64,000 nucleotides of DNA from Chaetoceros tenuissimus (Eukaryota > Bacillariophyta > Thalassiosirophyceae > Chaetocerotales > Chaetocerotaceae), in NCBI GenBank assembly GCA_021927905.1, contig BLLK01000069.1, forward strand, positions 1,922,001 through 1,986,000. The letters are read 5' to 3'. This document shows positions 11,338 through 21,822 of this stretch, piece after piece (the first letter of the stretch is position 1; each line of letters begins with the position of its first letter). Position numbers and translations under genes: made by a program. The notes under the pieces were generated by a model. The model did no database searches and was not told the DNA's origin. It saw only the letters and a list, made by a program, of their open reading frames with translations.

Positions 11338-12036
11338 ATGAAGAGCTTCACTCTTGTTTCTCTCTTGTTGAATTTGCTTCTACTAAGTAATGTAGAAGCA
11401 ATCAAAGGCAAGCAGAGAAAGACTGCAAGGAAACCAGCAATCCCTCGCGCTGCAGTAACTGAAGAAGAAAGATTCCTAGGAAAGGGAAGCAGCAGCAGCC
11501 ATAGCAGCCATTCGGGAAGTAGTTCTGATTGGTTCAACAATAACGGGCATTATTACAACGGCAAGACATCTTACTCAAGTTCCAACTACTCAGGAAACAC
11601 AAATAACTACAGCGGAAGTACTCGGTACAACAACTATGCACAGCATCAAGGATACTATGGCAATCAAAGTGGAAAATATACCAATTTTAATGGAGCGCAA
11701 ACCTACAACAACAACTCTAATGATGGTATTGGCTTTTGGGGTTGGACTGGATTTACACTTGGATTTATTGCAATAGCTTCTGCAGTTGCATATGTCTTGG
11801 CTCCTCAAATAATGGAAGCTCGTAAGAAGCAGCAACAAAAGAATGAAGCACCAGTTATTGCAAGTAAAGCACCTGAAGCAGAACTTTCTACCATCTACGA
11901 AAAGTATGATGAGAATGATGAGTTTGAAGCTGAAGACGATGAAGACCGACTCGCATTAGAAGAGAAGATTCGACGAAAGCGAAGCAAAGCATTGAACAAG
12001 TACAAGACCGGACCTGACTGCTCCATGACAATGTAA
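11338..12036 (+). CDS. Secreted Tyr/Asn/Ser-rich single-pass membrane protein
   Basis: 232 residues, no family recognised. A clear signal peptide (hydrophobic core LVSLLLNLLLLSNVEA) is followed by a short basic stretch (KGKQRKTARKP), EERFLGKG, a Ser/His run, and then about 70 residues built almost entirely of Y, N, S and G (repeated YSGN, YYGNQSG, YNNY). A hydrophobic helix at about residues 140-165 (WGWTGFTLGFIAIASAVAYV) predicts type I topology: low-complexity part in the lumen or outside, with an acidic then basic cytosolic tail of about 65 residues (NDEFEAEDDEDR, RRKRSKALNKYK). The layout resembles diatom cell-wall or silica-associated proteins, but that is inference. It could equally be another mucin-like surface protein. 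Confidence 0.7.
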   Translation: MKSFTLVSLLLNLLLLSNVEAIKGKQRKTARKPAIPRAAVTEEERFLGKGSSSSHSSHSGSSSDWFNNNGHYYNGKTSYSSSNYSGNTNNYSGSTRYNNYAQHQGYYGNQSGKYTNFNGAQTYNNNSNDGIGFWGWTGFTLGFIAIASAVAYVLAPQIMEARKKQQQKNEAPVIASKAPEAELSTIYEKYDENDEFEAEDDEDRLALEEKIRRKRSKALNKYKTGPDCSMTM

Positions 12037-12596
12037 GCTACTCAAATTAGGGATACAAATCATTCGACCTGCAACTATAGGAGATATTGCAGAAGTGAAT
12101 GAGAAATTTTGAAATGAATGTCAGTCTGGAATTTATGTTTTGAGTTTATGGATGGAGTGTACGTAATTAAAAATGAAGTAGGAACACAGATTAATGTTTG
12201 ATACATCTTCATGTCTCTTTATAATCTTTATCTCATGAAAAAAGATCGTCGAAAGTGGTTTATCTCGTTTTGCTTTGTAGACAAACGCCTTGCGTTGACT
12301 TGAAAAGTTCAGTAAGTACAAGTACAAAAGCCGTTCACACTGGCGTCCAAAGCTCAAAGCTCAAAGCTCCTCAACTCAACTATCTGAATCACCATATCAC
12401 CATCAGTATCACCAGTCCTCTTTTATATCTTCGACAAACCTGTACAATTCAAATACAAATCAACTTGCTATCCAGCATAGTTGCAAGCAAAATTAGGAAC
12501 TATATCAATCATCGAGGAGCTGGCGCATTCGAAAAGGGACAGACGACTCTTTCCGATTACAAAATATAGGCTGGCAAATAGACACATATCATATTC
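12037..12596. other. Spacer, 560 bp
   Basis: Between two plus-strand genes; promoter and leader of the SUMO-ligase gene. Contains a small tandem repeat at 12349-12369. No other structure seen. Confidence 0.5.
12349..12369 (+). repeat. Three 7-bp tandem units (aaagctc)
   Basis: Three perfect head-to-tail copies, followed by the related ctcaactcaac. Located about 230 bp before the PIAS-type start codon. Confidence 0.7.
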
Positions 12597-14927
12597 ATGT
12601 CCTACTACAAAAGGATTCACGGCATTCGTCCAATACCACTCTTGAATCAATACCTTCAACCAACAGACCCACCCGCAGGAGCAGATAAGAAGCATTTATC
12701 ACTATTCGCTAGAGTCCTCGAACGTAGAAACGCTCAACTGAAAGAGCTCACTGACTTGGGGCTCAGCACTCTTTGGAGCTATATCATTGATGAAAATAAA
12801 CCGACTGGTAAAGATATTCAACGCTTTCTAAAGAAGTTACCAAACAAGAAACCAATAGAGAGGCAGCAATATATTTCTGCGGTGTTATATTTCTTGATCA
12901 ACAATTTTCACAAGAGTATCGATAGCACAAAGACACAACAAACAAGAAAAGAAAGCCTAGGAAAAGTCCACTTTTTACTTGAATGTTTTGATATTGCGTT
13001 TACTGATCACGAAGAGGAGAAGGCAGCTAAGGAAGCAGAAAAGAAGAGGAAAGAACAAGAACTTGCAGACATTGAGAGGAAAAAGCAAAACGCTAAACTT
13101 CGAGCATTATACGGAAGCGCGAAGGAAGCCACAAATAGAGAGAACGAAGGCGCAAAGGAAGCAACGACTCCAGAAAGCACTACTGAGACCACACAAACAA
13201 AGGAAACAAAGCAAGAAGCAATCAACAACGCCTCCGAAATGGGTTCTGCCTTTAGCAAATCTTCTGCTCCACAAGAACCAGGTATGGCTGCTGAAGATGC
13301 CATTGAAATTTTAGATTCAGATGATGAAATGGAGGAAGTTGTACAACCTGCGAAGACTGCACCTTCTGCAAAGTCAACAGCAAAACCAGCGGCATCTTCA
13401 TCACCTACGAAGCCTGGTGCTTCTACGACTTCATCTGGTACAACTGCAAGTGAAAAACCGAAAGCTACCGAGTCACAAAAAGTAACGTCAGGAGCAAAAG
13501 ATACAATGACTGCACAACAGAGAGAAAAAGAATACAAGAAATCACTCGCCTCTGCCGAAAAGAAGAAGGAGACTCAGGTCATTGTTTCGTCCATGAAACC
13601 AAAGTTGTGGAAAGCTGTACCGATTCATTTAAAAAGTGCTCGTTCACAGACTATTTCTATGCTTCAGGATGTGAAGCCGGTAGGAGTTGGACATGGTAGT
13701 CTAACCTATTCTAGTTCCTTGGAAGAAGATAGGGTGGTAAGAAATGTCTCATTTATGCAAGGTTTCCATACAACTGAAGAGGAATCAAGTTACATGGATG
13801 GTCCTGCATTGAGCGATATTCACGCTAGATACCAAAAATGGGATCCATTTTGGGAAGTTTTGCATGACTTTTCGCTTGCAAATTACAGTGGCCATCAGGT
13901 TGGTTATAAAACAAGCAAAATATTAAATCCACCAAAGAAAGCACACGCAATACTATCAGCACTACACATGCAGCCAAACTTGCAAAGCTGCACGAATGAT
14001 ATATTAGGTATTCGTCCATTTAGCAAAAAAGATGGAGATGTACGTATGTTTCTGCGCGCATTGCCACTGGTTGTACCAGAAAAGTATAGAAAACTAAAGA
14101 GTGATAGTCATATGTGGCCAAAGGGAACTTTCATACAATTCAATGGCAGGCGTATGCTTCCCATTCAACGCAAACAACAATCTCATGACGCTACCCTTTG
14201 GAAAGGCCTTTGCCATATGCTTGACATGTCCAACGATGCAAAGACTGCTATCCAGAATAACACTCCTCTTTCAAATCTTCAAGTGACAACTAAGGAAGCT
14301 GAGCAATACAATTTTCAACTAGCACTGATGAAATATGTTACCCCAGCTACTTTATTCAAAAGATGCACTGGAACTGGACCTAATGCACTCACGAAACTAT
14401 CTGTCGAGGAAGGAAAGGCACTCATTCGTCAAAATCTTGAGAGTAAAGAACTTGTTGGTATCGATGATAGCGACGATGAAGATGACGCTCTTGACGAATC
14501 AGACATCTATTTGACTTGTAGCCTTCTATGCCCTGTAAAAATGAGTGCTATGGGAGTGCCAGTACGAGGGAAAAAGTGCAAACATATTCAATGTTTTGAT
14601 CTCGATAGTTACATCAAGGGTAACAATATTGTTTGTGGTGGTAGATGGAAATGCACCATCTGTGAAGACTTTGTTGCTTTACAGGATCTCATGATTGATG
14701 GCTTCATGGCCAAGATCCTCGAAGGCTGCCGCAAAGACGTTAGCTCGAGTCGAGACAAGGTTGAAATTTACAGCAACGGTACATGGAAACTGTTAGAAGA
14801 GAATAGACTGAGGTACAACAAGAAGAGATCAAGTGGTGGTGGAGACGATGTGCCAGATAGTAAAAAGATGAAGACAGATGGTGAACCAGTAGTAATGGAG
14901 ATTATTGACAGTGATGATGATGATTGA
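12597..14927 (+). CDS. PIAS/Siz-type SUMO E3 ligase with SP-RING finger
   Basis: 776 residues in one exon. The diagnostic part is an SP-RING (MIZ) zinc finger at about residues 636-690: LTCSLLCPVKM, then GVPVRGKKCKHIQCFDLDSY and GGRWKCTICED, with the Cys/His ligands in place. SP-RING proteins bring a SUMO-charged Ubc9 to nuclear substrates. Two SUMO-interacting-type motifs, each a hydrophobic run followed by acidic residues, occur near residue 235 (AIEILDSDDEME) and at the very C-terminus (VVMEIIDSDDDD). Another acidic patch precedes the finger (GIDDSDDEDD). A Lys/Glu-rich coiled segment (about 140-180) and an Ala/Thr/Ser-rich linker separate the N-terminal region from the conserved PINIT-like region (about 330-600). 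No SAP domain is evident. Convergent with proline dehydrogenase, 214 bp away. Confidence 0.85.
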   Translation: MSYYKRIHGIRPIPLLNQYLQPTDPPAGADKKHLSLFARVLERRNAQLKELTDLGLSTLWSYIIDENKPTGKDIQRFLKKLPNKKPIERQQYISAVLYFLINNFHKSIDSTKTQQTRKESLGKVHFLLECFDIAFTDHEEEKAAKEAEKKRKEQELADIERKKQNAKLRALYGSAKEATNRENEGAKEATTPESTTETTQTKETKQEAINNASEMGSAFSKSSAPQEPGMAAEDAIEILDSDDEMEEVVQPAKTAPSAKSTAKPAASSSPTKPGASTTSSGTTASEKPKATESQKVTSGAKDTMTAQQREKEYKKSLASAEKKKETQVIVSSMKPKLWKAVPIHLKSARSQTISMLQDVKPVGVGHGSLTYSSSLEEDRVVRNVSFMQGFHTTEEESSYMDGPALSDIHARYQKWDPFWEVLHDFSLANYSGHQVGYKTSKILNPPKKAHAILSALHMQPNLQSCTNDILGIRPFSKKDGDVRMFLRALPLVVPEKYRKLKSDSHMWPKGTFIQFNGRRMLPIQRKQQSHDATLWKGLCHMLDMSNDAKTAIQNNTPLSNLQVTTKEAEQYNFQLALMKYVTPATLFKRCTGTGPNALTKLSVEEGKALIRQNLESKELVGIDDSDDEDDALDESDIYLTCSLLCPVKMSAMGVPVRGKKCKHIQCFDLDSYIKGNNIVCGGRWKCTICEDFVALQDLMIDGFMAKILEGCRKDVSSSRDKVEIYSNGTWKLLEENRLRYNKKRSSGGGDDVPDSKKMKTDGEPVVMEIIDSDDDD

Positions 14928-15141
14928 GCAACTCAGACCATTGAAAATATTTGTTTTACTTCGAAGGAATCGTCAACTACTGTTTCCAACAGACTGAGAA
15001 GTAGAGCTGTACTTACTACAGAATCCAGAATCATGCAAAATCTTTTTATATAAAATTAAAAATTGATAAGTAACGCTATTGAATTTTTCAAAGATTGTAA
15101 GATCAATCATTTTTCAATCTGCTGACACGAAATTCAGCCTT

Positions 15142-16857
15142 TCAAATTAGTTTCACTCTTTGACGCAATTCATTGTAAATCATTTTCTTTTCATGCAGAG
15201 ATTTTCCGAGGACATCTCCATTTTCCTGTGCTCTGCGAAGTAAATAAGGAATCACTTCATGAATTTTTCCATATGGCAAGTATTTGTAAACATTGTAACC
15301 ATTTTCTCCTAGTGGCATGGTAAGATCATCTGACATTCCATATAGTTGTGCAAATGATAAACGGTGATTATGAGTACCATCTAGTCCAAGGCGATGAAAT
15401 CTTTCAATAGCAAATTCAATACTTTCTTGATTGTGAGTAGCACACATGAATTCAAGCCCTGAGTCATACTTCATCTCACGAAGCAAGTAGTCTACAGCAT
15501 TATTGTAACAGTTGTTGGTCTCTTGGATGTTGTTGTGGATAGGTGAGGGATAACCAAACTCTAACGCCCGCGCACGTTCTTTCTCCATGTAAGCACCTCT
15601 AACTAATTTCGATGCATGGTGATACTTCAATCTCTTGGATCTTTCAACATCTTCTTTAATATGATCAAGGGCATCTTTCCGGTAACACTGATAGGTTGTA
15701 AAAATTACTGGTCTCTCACATACATCAACGTGATTATATTTTTGTTGAAGACCTACAGTGAGGCCATCAATTGCAGGTTGAAACCAGCTCTGCTCAGCAT
15801 CAACTAGAAGTCCTACACCAAGATGGGAGGCTTCTTTTGCAATCTTGTTTGTCCTTGCCAGTAGGGCATGGATCAAATCTCTTTCTTCGTTTGAATATTT
15901 CACATTATTTGGAACAATATCCATGAATTTAATGGACGTTTCAGAGTCAAAATTTAGGGCAAACGCTGCCGATGTAAGATCAAGATAATCAATAGCGTTT
16001 TTCTTGTTTGGATCAAGATGGTCGAGGAATTCTTCAATCAAATCATTGTCATTACTGAAGATTCTCATGACCTTGGAAAATTCATCGCGAGTTAGATAGC
16101 CTTTCTTTGTCTCATCAGATGCATATACTGTGGCATGAATTTGAGTAATCACCGTAGAGACTCGCCTAAGCAATTGTGGCGAACCTAGCCCAGTTACTTT
16201 CATGGCGGCAAATTGTTTACTTTCATTGCCACCGTCATGAACAGTTCGGATACATTTCAGGAAAGTCTCTAGGTGTGCATTGCATTGATGTTCGTTTTCA
16301 TAGTCATATTCTCGAGCAGGCTGGTTCAAAGGAATGATTTCCTCGGCTTTTGCCTTTTCTGTTCTTGGGGAAGTTCCTTCATTTTCCGCGGCGTAATCCA
16401 AGATAGAATTGAGACTATATTTTTTCAATTCCTTCATTTTCTTTACAACCTGTTCATGACTTTCTCCTCCACAAAATTGTTGGAAAAATGTGTATCGTAC
16501 GATTGTATCTGCAGCCCAATTACCAAAGACTGTACGGACAGTCGATAGTATTAGATCGCCTCGATTCACCAATGACTTGAATTGGCATGCCTCAAAGACA
16601 AGCAAGGATTGCAGAAGCTCGAATGTAGATTTGTGCTGTAGTGGCCTAGAAACCTTTGCATCAAAATTAGGTTTACACTTTCCAGAAAGCACTGTGGCTG
16701 TGTCAGCTCGAGTTTTTTCGTCGCTATGATCTAATGATAGCGAAGAAAGTGATTGAGGAGGAATGGAATTTCTTTGTGGGTTAAATAACAACCTAGGTGA
16801 TCTTGTTTTCGACCTCTGCAATACTGCGAGGCTTGCAGCAGCGCCTTGACGCAACAT
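15142..16857 (-). CDS. PRODH: Proline dehydrogenase with EF-hand insert
   Basis: 571 residues in one exon. Oxidises proline to pyrroline-5-carboxylate with FAD, passing electrons to the quinone pool in mitochondria. The barrel signatures are KLVRGAYMEKERARA, CATHNQESI, FAQLYGMSDDLT and YKYLPYG near the C-terminus. The N-terminus (MLRQGAAASLAVLQRSKTRS) is a good mitochondrial presequence. Residues about 245-300 hold a degenerate EF-hand pair: one loop reads DETKKGYLTRDE with Gly-6 and Glu-12 kept, the other DPNKKNAIDYLD. Animal PRODH carries an EF-hand insert in the same part of the enzyme. Calcium binding may be weak because several loop acidics are missing. The upstream spacer is large (over 1 kb). 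Confidence 0.93.
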   Translation of the reverse strand: MLRQGAAASLAVLQRSKTRSPRLLFNPQRNSIPPQSLSSLSLDHSDEKTRADTATVLSGKCKPNFDAKVSRPLQHKSTFELLQSLLVFEACQFKSLVNRGDLILSTVRTVFGNWAADTIVRYTFFQQFCGGESHEQVVKKMKELKKYSLNSILDYAAENEGTSPRTEKAKAEEIIPLNQPAREYDYENEHQCNAHLETFLKCIRTVHDGGNESKQFAAMKVTGLGSPQLLRRVSTVITQIHATVYASDETKKGYLTRDEFSKVMRIFSNDNDLIEEFLDHLDPNKKNAIDYLDLTSAAFALNFDSETSIKFMDIVPNNVKYSNEERDLIHALLARTNKIAKEASHLGVGLLVDAEQSWFQPAIDGLTVGLQQKYNHVDVCERPVIFTTYQCYRKDALDHIKEDVERSKRLKYHHASKLVRGAYMEKERARALEFGYPSPIHNNIQETNNCYNNAVDYLLREMKYDSGLEFMCATHNQESIEFAIERFHRLGLDGTHNHRLSFAQLYGMSDDLTMPLGENGYNVYKYLPYGKIHEVIPYLLRRAQENGDVLGKSLHEKKMIYNELRQRVKLI

Positions 16858-17870
16858 CTTTCTGCAATAGGTTTATATAAATAAAAATATGGGATATTGG
16901 ATTAAGATATGACGCGAGTTATTCAAAAGGCAGTGATTAGGTATGATTGGAATGTTGTCAACTGCGTGTTAGTTCATGAAAGTTCACAAAACTTCAATTC
17001 AGAGAAATGGAAGAAAGAAGAATCCAAAAATTCTTCTATTTTGTTCTTTCTTGTTCTAACTCTTTTAGCCTTCTCATTATTTCGCGCCATATTATTCCCA
17101 ACCCAAAAGGGTAATCAAAACAACACTTTAGGCAGACTTGAATATGTGAACTGTGAACATGATGATCTACTCGTATTCGAATAAAGCAGGTAGATAAATA
17201 GAAACCTTGCATTAAACTATATAAAGATATGGCATTTGCAACACATGATCTATCGGTAGTTATGAGAAGATTTTTGGAAAGGTGATCTTTATGAGAAAGA
17301 AAAAGCTATGTATACTATTGCCTTGTTTATTTTTTGTCATTTATATTTTATATTTATTTGCAAGTTGTCCATTGCTACTAACGGTATTGAAAGGAAAAAG
17401 CAACGTGCGATGGAGCTAAAAGCTGAGCTAAATATACAATTAGTGTGACATCTTTTTTTGATTGCTTAGAGTGATAAGAAATTCATGTATTTCTCACTCT
17501 TTCAAAGCCATACTATCGAAATTGTCACCCCTCAAATGGATTTCAAAGTAAATACACATCTTCAAATACCTCAAATATCAATACCTAAAAAGAATTCACC
17601 AGCAGCCATTTTGGAAATTCAAACACTGTATCACCTTGAGTAGAAATATTTCGAGGTTTTGCTTTTCAAAATCGGGCTACAAGTGTGCTTTTTCAAATCT
17701 ACCACACCTTTAAAATGTACAATGAGGATAAACTGATGATGTAACCATACGTACTCTATACTTTCATTTTCCACGAGAAAAGAATTTTGTCGTTTTTGAA
17801 ATTCAATGACTTTCATATCTCATACAAAGTCAGAAGTATAGAGTCAAGATTCGAGCTATACTCTCTCATT
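16858..17870. other. Spacer, 1,013 bp
   Basis: Between two minus-strand genes: promoter of PRODH and 3' flank of the four-helix protein. A 91-codon plus-strand frame (16909-17184) with one hydrophobic stretch overlaps the PRODH promoter and has no other support. AT-rich elsewhere, with no repeat or RNA gene seen. Confidence 0.5.
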
Positions 17871-18647
17871 TCATCCTGTATTTCCAGATTGAGCTCCACT
17901 ACTTCCCATGTTGGATTTATTGCTTCCAACACTTTGCATGTAACTAGGAACTGATATCTCTTCAAAACGCATCGATCTTTGTTCTTTATGGCTGTAATCT
18001 TTAAATACAATTGCAATGAAGCAATATATTACAACGAGAAAGTAGACAACAGCACTTGCTACACTCATAAAGGCCCCACGACTGAGCCAACATTGATCTG
18101 CAGAATGAAACGTGATAACCTCATCTTCTTCTAATCTCTCCCAGAAGTCATCACTTGTGCATGGCGAGCTCATGAATACAAGCGCAATTTTCAATCCTTC
18201 ACATATGAATGCCAGAAGAGATAGATTCACCGTAAATCGTCTTCTCTTCTGATCAATTATTGAAAATACTGCAGCCCATGCACAAGATACATCCAATAAT
18301 CCAAAAAAACACCCCACTAACGCTATTATCCGAGCAACAGTGAAGATGGTATCACTAGAAGTCATAAATTGAGTGTACAAGTCATCATCGTTGGTGTTCA
18401 AGGAGTATTCTTTCTCTTTCAACATGATGGGCATTACACAAAGGCCCTTGTGTGCAGAATCTTCCACAGACCATAGGCCTATACCATATGTTGCAGACTT
18501 GTCTTCTACATCTATCTTAGTTTCGGGTATGAATCCAACATCTACTGTAACAAATACACAATCTATTGTCGACAGAATAGAAAGAATGAAAGCTGCGAAA
18601 AGAAGACACCCGGCCAGCACCGAATTGTATCGAAATCGTAGACCCAT
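17871..18647 (-). CDS. Four-helix membrane protein, diatom-type
   Basis: 258 residues; the first ATG is at 18647 (MGLRFRYNSVLAGC). Four hydrophobic helices: after the start (LAGCLLFAAFILSILSTID), mid-protein (IIALVGCFFGLLDVSCAWAA), then NLSLLAFICEGLKIALVF, and SVASAVVYFLVVIYCFIAIV. The first extracellular loop contains YGIGLW and GLC; the second contains DQCWLSRGA before the last helix. This claudin-like tetraspan layout matches a lineage-expanded diatom family as I remember it; the function is unknown. The tail is cytosolic, Ser/Asn-rich and has no targeting motif. Divergent from the selenocysteine elongation factor gene, with 266 bp between start codons. Confidence 0.7.
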   Translation of the reverse strand: MGLRFRYNSVLAGCLLFAAFILSILSTIDCVFVTVDVGFIPETKIDVEDKSATYGIGLWSVEDSAHKGLCVMPIMLKEKEYSLNTNDDDLYTQFMTSSDTIFTVARIIALVGCFFGLLDVSCAWAAVFSIIDQKRRRFTVNLSLLAFICEGLKIALVFMSSPCTSDDFWERLEEDEVITFHSADQCWLSRGAFMSVASAVVYFLVVIYCFIAIVFKDYSHKEQRSMRFEEISVPSYMQSVGSNKSNMGSSGAQSGNTG

Positions 18648-18913
18648 AGTCAGCCTCAACCAGTATTTAATTGCAATATATGTTAAAGGGAGATTATTAA
18701 TGCACAGTCAAGCACCTCTACTACATAGTATTCACAACATTCACTTCTTCTGTTGCAATGATGGTGTTCTTCGATTATGTCCCTTATGCCTCATGCATGA
18801 CCCATGACCCCTTGTGCCGTGAGTAAAAGTCCGCTTTGGACTATTCAAAAAGTAGGGCTCGACCAAAAGTAGGAGGTTGATCTTTCAACCATCATCAGAA
18901 TCGAATCCAAAGA

Positions 18914-21206
18914 ATGAAGAAGCGTATCTTTCATCGCGCTTCTCAACCACCAATCCATTTACATACTACAAGTAAACACTCATTACTTCGAATGGCAATC
19001 ATGACAGAGGAAAAAATCAAAAAGATAACAGCAAAAGATCTGAAGGACATTGACCCATCAAGAATTCTCAATCTTAATGTGGGAGTTCTGGGTCATGTTG
19101 ATTCAGGGAAAACCTCTTTAGTCAAAACCCTATCGACACTACTATCAACCGCATCCCTGGATAAATCATCTCAATCTCGTCAGAGAGGAATCACTTTAGA
19201 TCTAGGCTTTAGTGCATTCCTCATGAACTTGCCTCCATCTATTGCTGAGAAGAAGCAGTTTTCAGATAACTATGATTTACTACAAGTTTGTCTGGTCGAT
19301 TGTCCAGGACATGCAAGTCTCATCAGAACCATCATAGGAGGGGCACAAATCATTGATATGGTTGTACTTGTAGTAGATGCAACCAAAGGGATACAGACAC
19401 AAACTGCAGAATGCTTGGTGATTGCTGAAATGACTACAAAGAATTTAGTCATTGTTTTGAATAAAATTGATTTATTTCCTGAACAAGAGAGAGATGAAAA
19501 ACTTGAAGAAGTCAAGAAGAAAATAAGATCTGCTCTTCGCAATAGTAGATTTGCTAATGCGCCAATGATTGGCATTAGTGCATGCGTGGGTGGAGAAAAG
19601 GTTGCTGCGTTTTCAGAAGAAAATAAAGAAGCACCTGTTACTATGAATGTCAGTGGTCTAATAGATCTTTTACACTCAAAGATTCAACCACCGAATAGAA
19701 ATCAGATTTCATCATCATGCTTTCATTTTGCTGTTGATCACTGTTTTGCTATCAAAGGAAAAGGGACAGTCATCACAGGAACGTGTTTGGCTGGCTCTGT
19801 AAAAGTCAACGATATTATTGAGTTTCCAACGCTCTCACTACAGAGAAAAGTTAAAAGTATACAAATGTTTAGAAGAAGTGTATCTGAGATCAAACAAGGT
19901 GATAGAGCTGGTCTTTGCGTTGCCAACTTGGATAGGTAAGTTGGTCCTATTTGTCACAATCTAATATACTCTTGTTAATCATGTACTCATATGTGTATAT
20001 GATAGCAAACTAATGGAGAGAGGAGTAGCATCAAGTGTGGACAGTGTGAAATTGATTTCTGGCGCTATTGCTGTCGTGAGAAAAGTGAGATATTTTAAGC
20101 AATCACTTGTAAGTGGATCGAAATTTCACATAAGTGTCGGTCATACTACGGTGATGGCTACAGTGACCTTTTTTGGCGCTGAAGAATTAAAGAAAAGATT
20201 AGAAAAAGAAGTTGAAAATGGCAATTCTAAAAATGACTCTCAGGAAGTATCAACATCGTCTCTCGCCGGAGATAAGGATATTGCTGGGCTTCCAAGTATT
20301 TCATTTGATTTTGCTGAAGATTTTACACAACAAGATGGTTACATTGAATCACTGGAAGATGGAAACAATGTCTCAGATCTACCACTGCATTGGGCAGTCA
20401 TTGACTTTCAAACGCCAGTTTACTGTCCTCTGAATAGTCTTGTAATTGGCTCACGTTTGGATACCGATATCCAAGCAAACACTTGTCGTTTGGCCTTTTC
20501 TGGAAGATTGGTACAAAAGTTCGATGTTTCCAAGGAAATGAAGAAGATCAATTTTTATAGTAAAAAGGAAAGGGCTGGTGTAGTTGATAGACTGGGTGAC
20601 CCATACAAAAGAAATGATGACGGCAAAATCGTGCGATACGAAGTTTATGGCAGTGAATTGTTTCGAAAAGAAACAAATATGAATGAATTTGTTGGACTTC
20701 ATCTTGAAACAGAAAAGGGTGACATTGGAGTGATACAATCTTCCTTCGGAACATCTGGAAAATTCAGAATGAATTTTCCAGCAGGAACTACTGTTCGCAA
20801 TGGAGACAAGCTCTTTTTGAGATTTCGAAGGTACACCAATGATCCAGAGAAAAAGATTAGACAGAACAGTACACTACCAGCAGCAAGAGTAGGAACAAGA
20901 CTTGAACCTGAATCCAAGAAGGGTAAGAAGAAACAAAGTAAAAGCCAAAATGTCATTTCGGGTGTTATATCAAATACAAAAGGTGATCCAATGGAAAACG
21001 GATTGTATGAAGTTGTCATTGTCGAAGGCTTTTTTACCCCAGAAGTTAACATTAGGGCTAAGATTGGAAGTGTTGTTAAAGTTGTAGGTACTGATGACGA
21101 AGGTGCAATTTCAGGTTCTTTTGGGAAGGCAGGCAAATGCAAAGTTACTTTCCCAAGTGGCGTATCAAAAGATATGATCAATGCCAAAGTAGAACTACAT
21201 GAATAG
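18914..21206 (+). CDS. EEFSEC: Selenocysteine-specific elongation factor (eEFSec)
   Basis: Two exons, 18914-19935 and 20006-21206, with a 70-bp GTAAGT...ATAG intron; 740 residues. GTPase motifs: G1 GHVDSGKT (about residue 58), the switch region RGITLDLGFSAF characteristic of eEFSec/SelB, G3 DCPGHAS, G4 NKID. The splice restores NLDSKLMERGV, which parallels animal eEFSec. Domains 2-3 (KGKGTVITGTCLAGSV, FRRSVSEIKQGDRAGLCV) follow, then a C-terminal domain 4 (about residues 470-740) with a basic stretch (SKKGKKKQSKSQ). The protein delivers Sec-tRNA to ribosomes paused at UGA codons with a SECIS element. A second in-frame Met (MAIMTEEK, about residue 27) could be the true start. Its presence implies that the host makes selenoproteins. 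Confidence 0.93.
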
Positions 21207-21348
21207 AGATGACGACTATCTCAGACTAAATGCTAAATGTTTGTACTGTTAACTCTCATATGAATTGAGATTAATAAGAGGAATTTATGTAGATTGTACT
21301 GTATTTACTATACACGAATATGATTCATTGGGCTAATTTTCCAAATTT

Positions 21349-21822
21349 CTAAAGGTTCTGGATCTCATCAACTTGACTGTTCAGTGTTGACATACTTGAC
21401 AAAGATGCAGTGCTACAAGAAGAAGTGTGCCTTGGATTCTTTTTTGTTATGAGATCAGTCTTAGGAAAGAATGCTTTCACAAACGGTCTCAAAGGGTTCT
21501 CAATACAATCATTTCCAACACTACCCGAGCTCACACTATCATCTATGCTTTCATTGCATACGGAGACATCCGATTCTACCAAATCTTGCACATCCACACT
21601 TTTTCTGCTATTGCATTCTTCAGATTTATATTTGTCAAGCTTACGAAGGTTATCATAGGAAGCTCTTAATGGTATCTTAGATGTTCTTGTCGTCCTAGTA
21701 AAACCTTCATTGCTTTGTTTCAACATTGCCTGGAAGGCAGATTTTGATTTTAATTCGTCCAAGTCAACCCAACGGGCAGGTGATACAATGTGTCTATGAG
21801 CTGCGCTTGTGGTATTCTGCAT
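21349..21822 (-). CDS. Small protein with N-terminal A-x-W-V-D motif
   Basis: 157 residues, no known family. The start region reads RHIVSPARWVDLDEL, and the rest is polar with a Ser-rich, acidic middle (DVQDLVESDVSVCNES, SGSVGNDC) and Lys/Arg patches (RTTRTSKIPLR). Probably intrinsically disordered. The A-x-W-[VI]-[DN] motif within the first 30 residues recurs in the two minus-strand proteins at 29.6 and 30.7 kb. Convergent with EEFSEC, 142 bp away. Confidence 0.55.
   Translation of the reverse strand: MQNTTSAAHRHIVSPARWVDLDELKSKSAFQAMLKQSNEGFTRTTRTSKIPLRASYDNLRKLDKYKSEECNSRKSVDVQDLVESDVSVCNESIDDSVSSGSVGNDCIENPLRPFVKAFFPKTDLITKKNPRHTSSCSTASLSSMSTLNSQVDEIQNL

Noticed and set aside
16909-17184. 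91-codon plus-strand frame with one hydrophobic stretch
   Set aside because: Starts 52 bp from the PRODH start on the other strand, and has no conserved pattern; likely chance.
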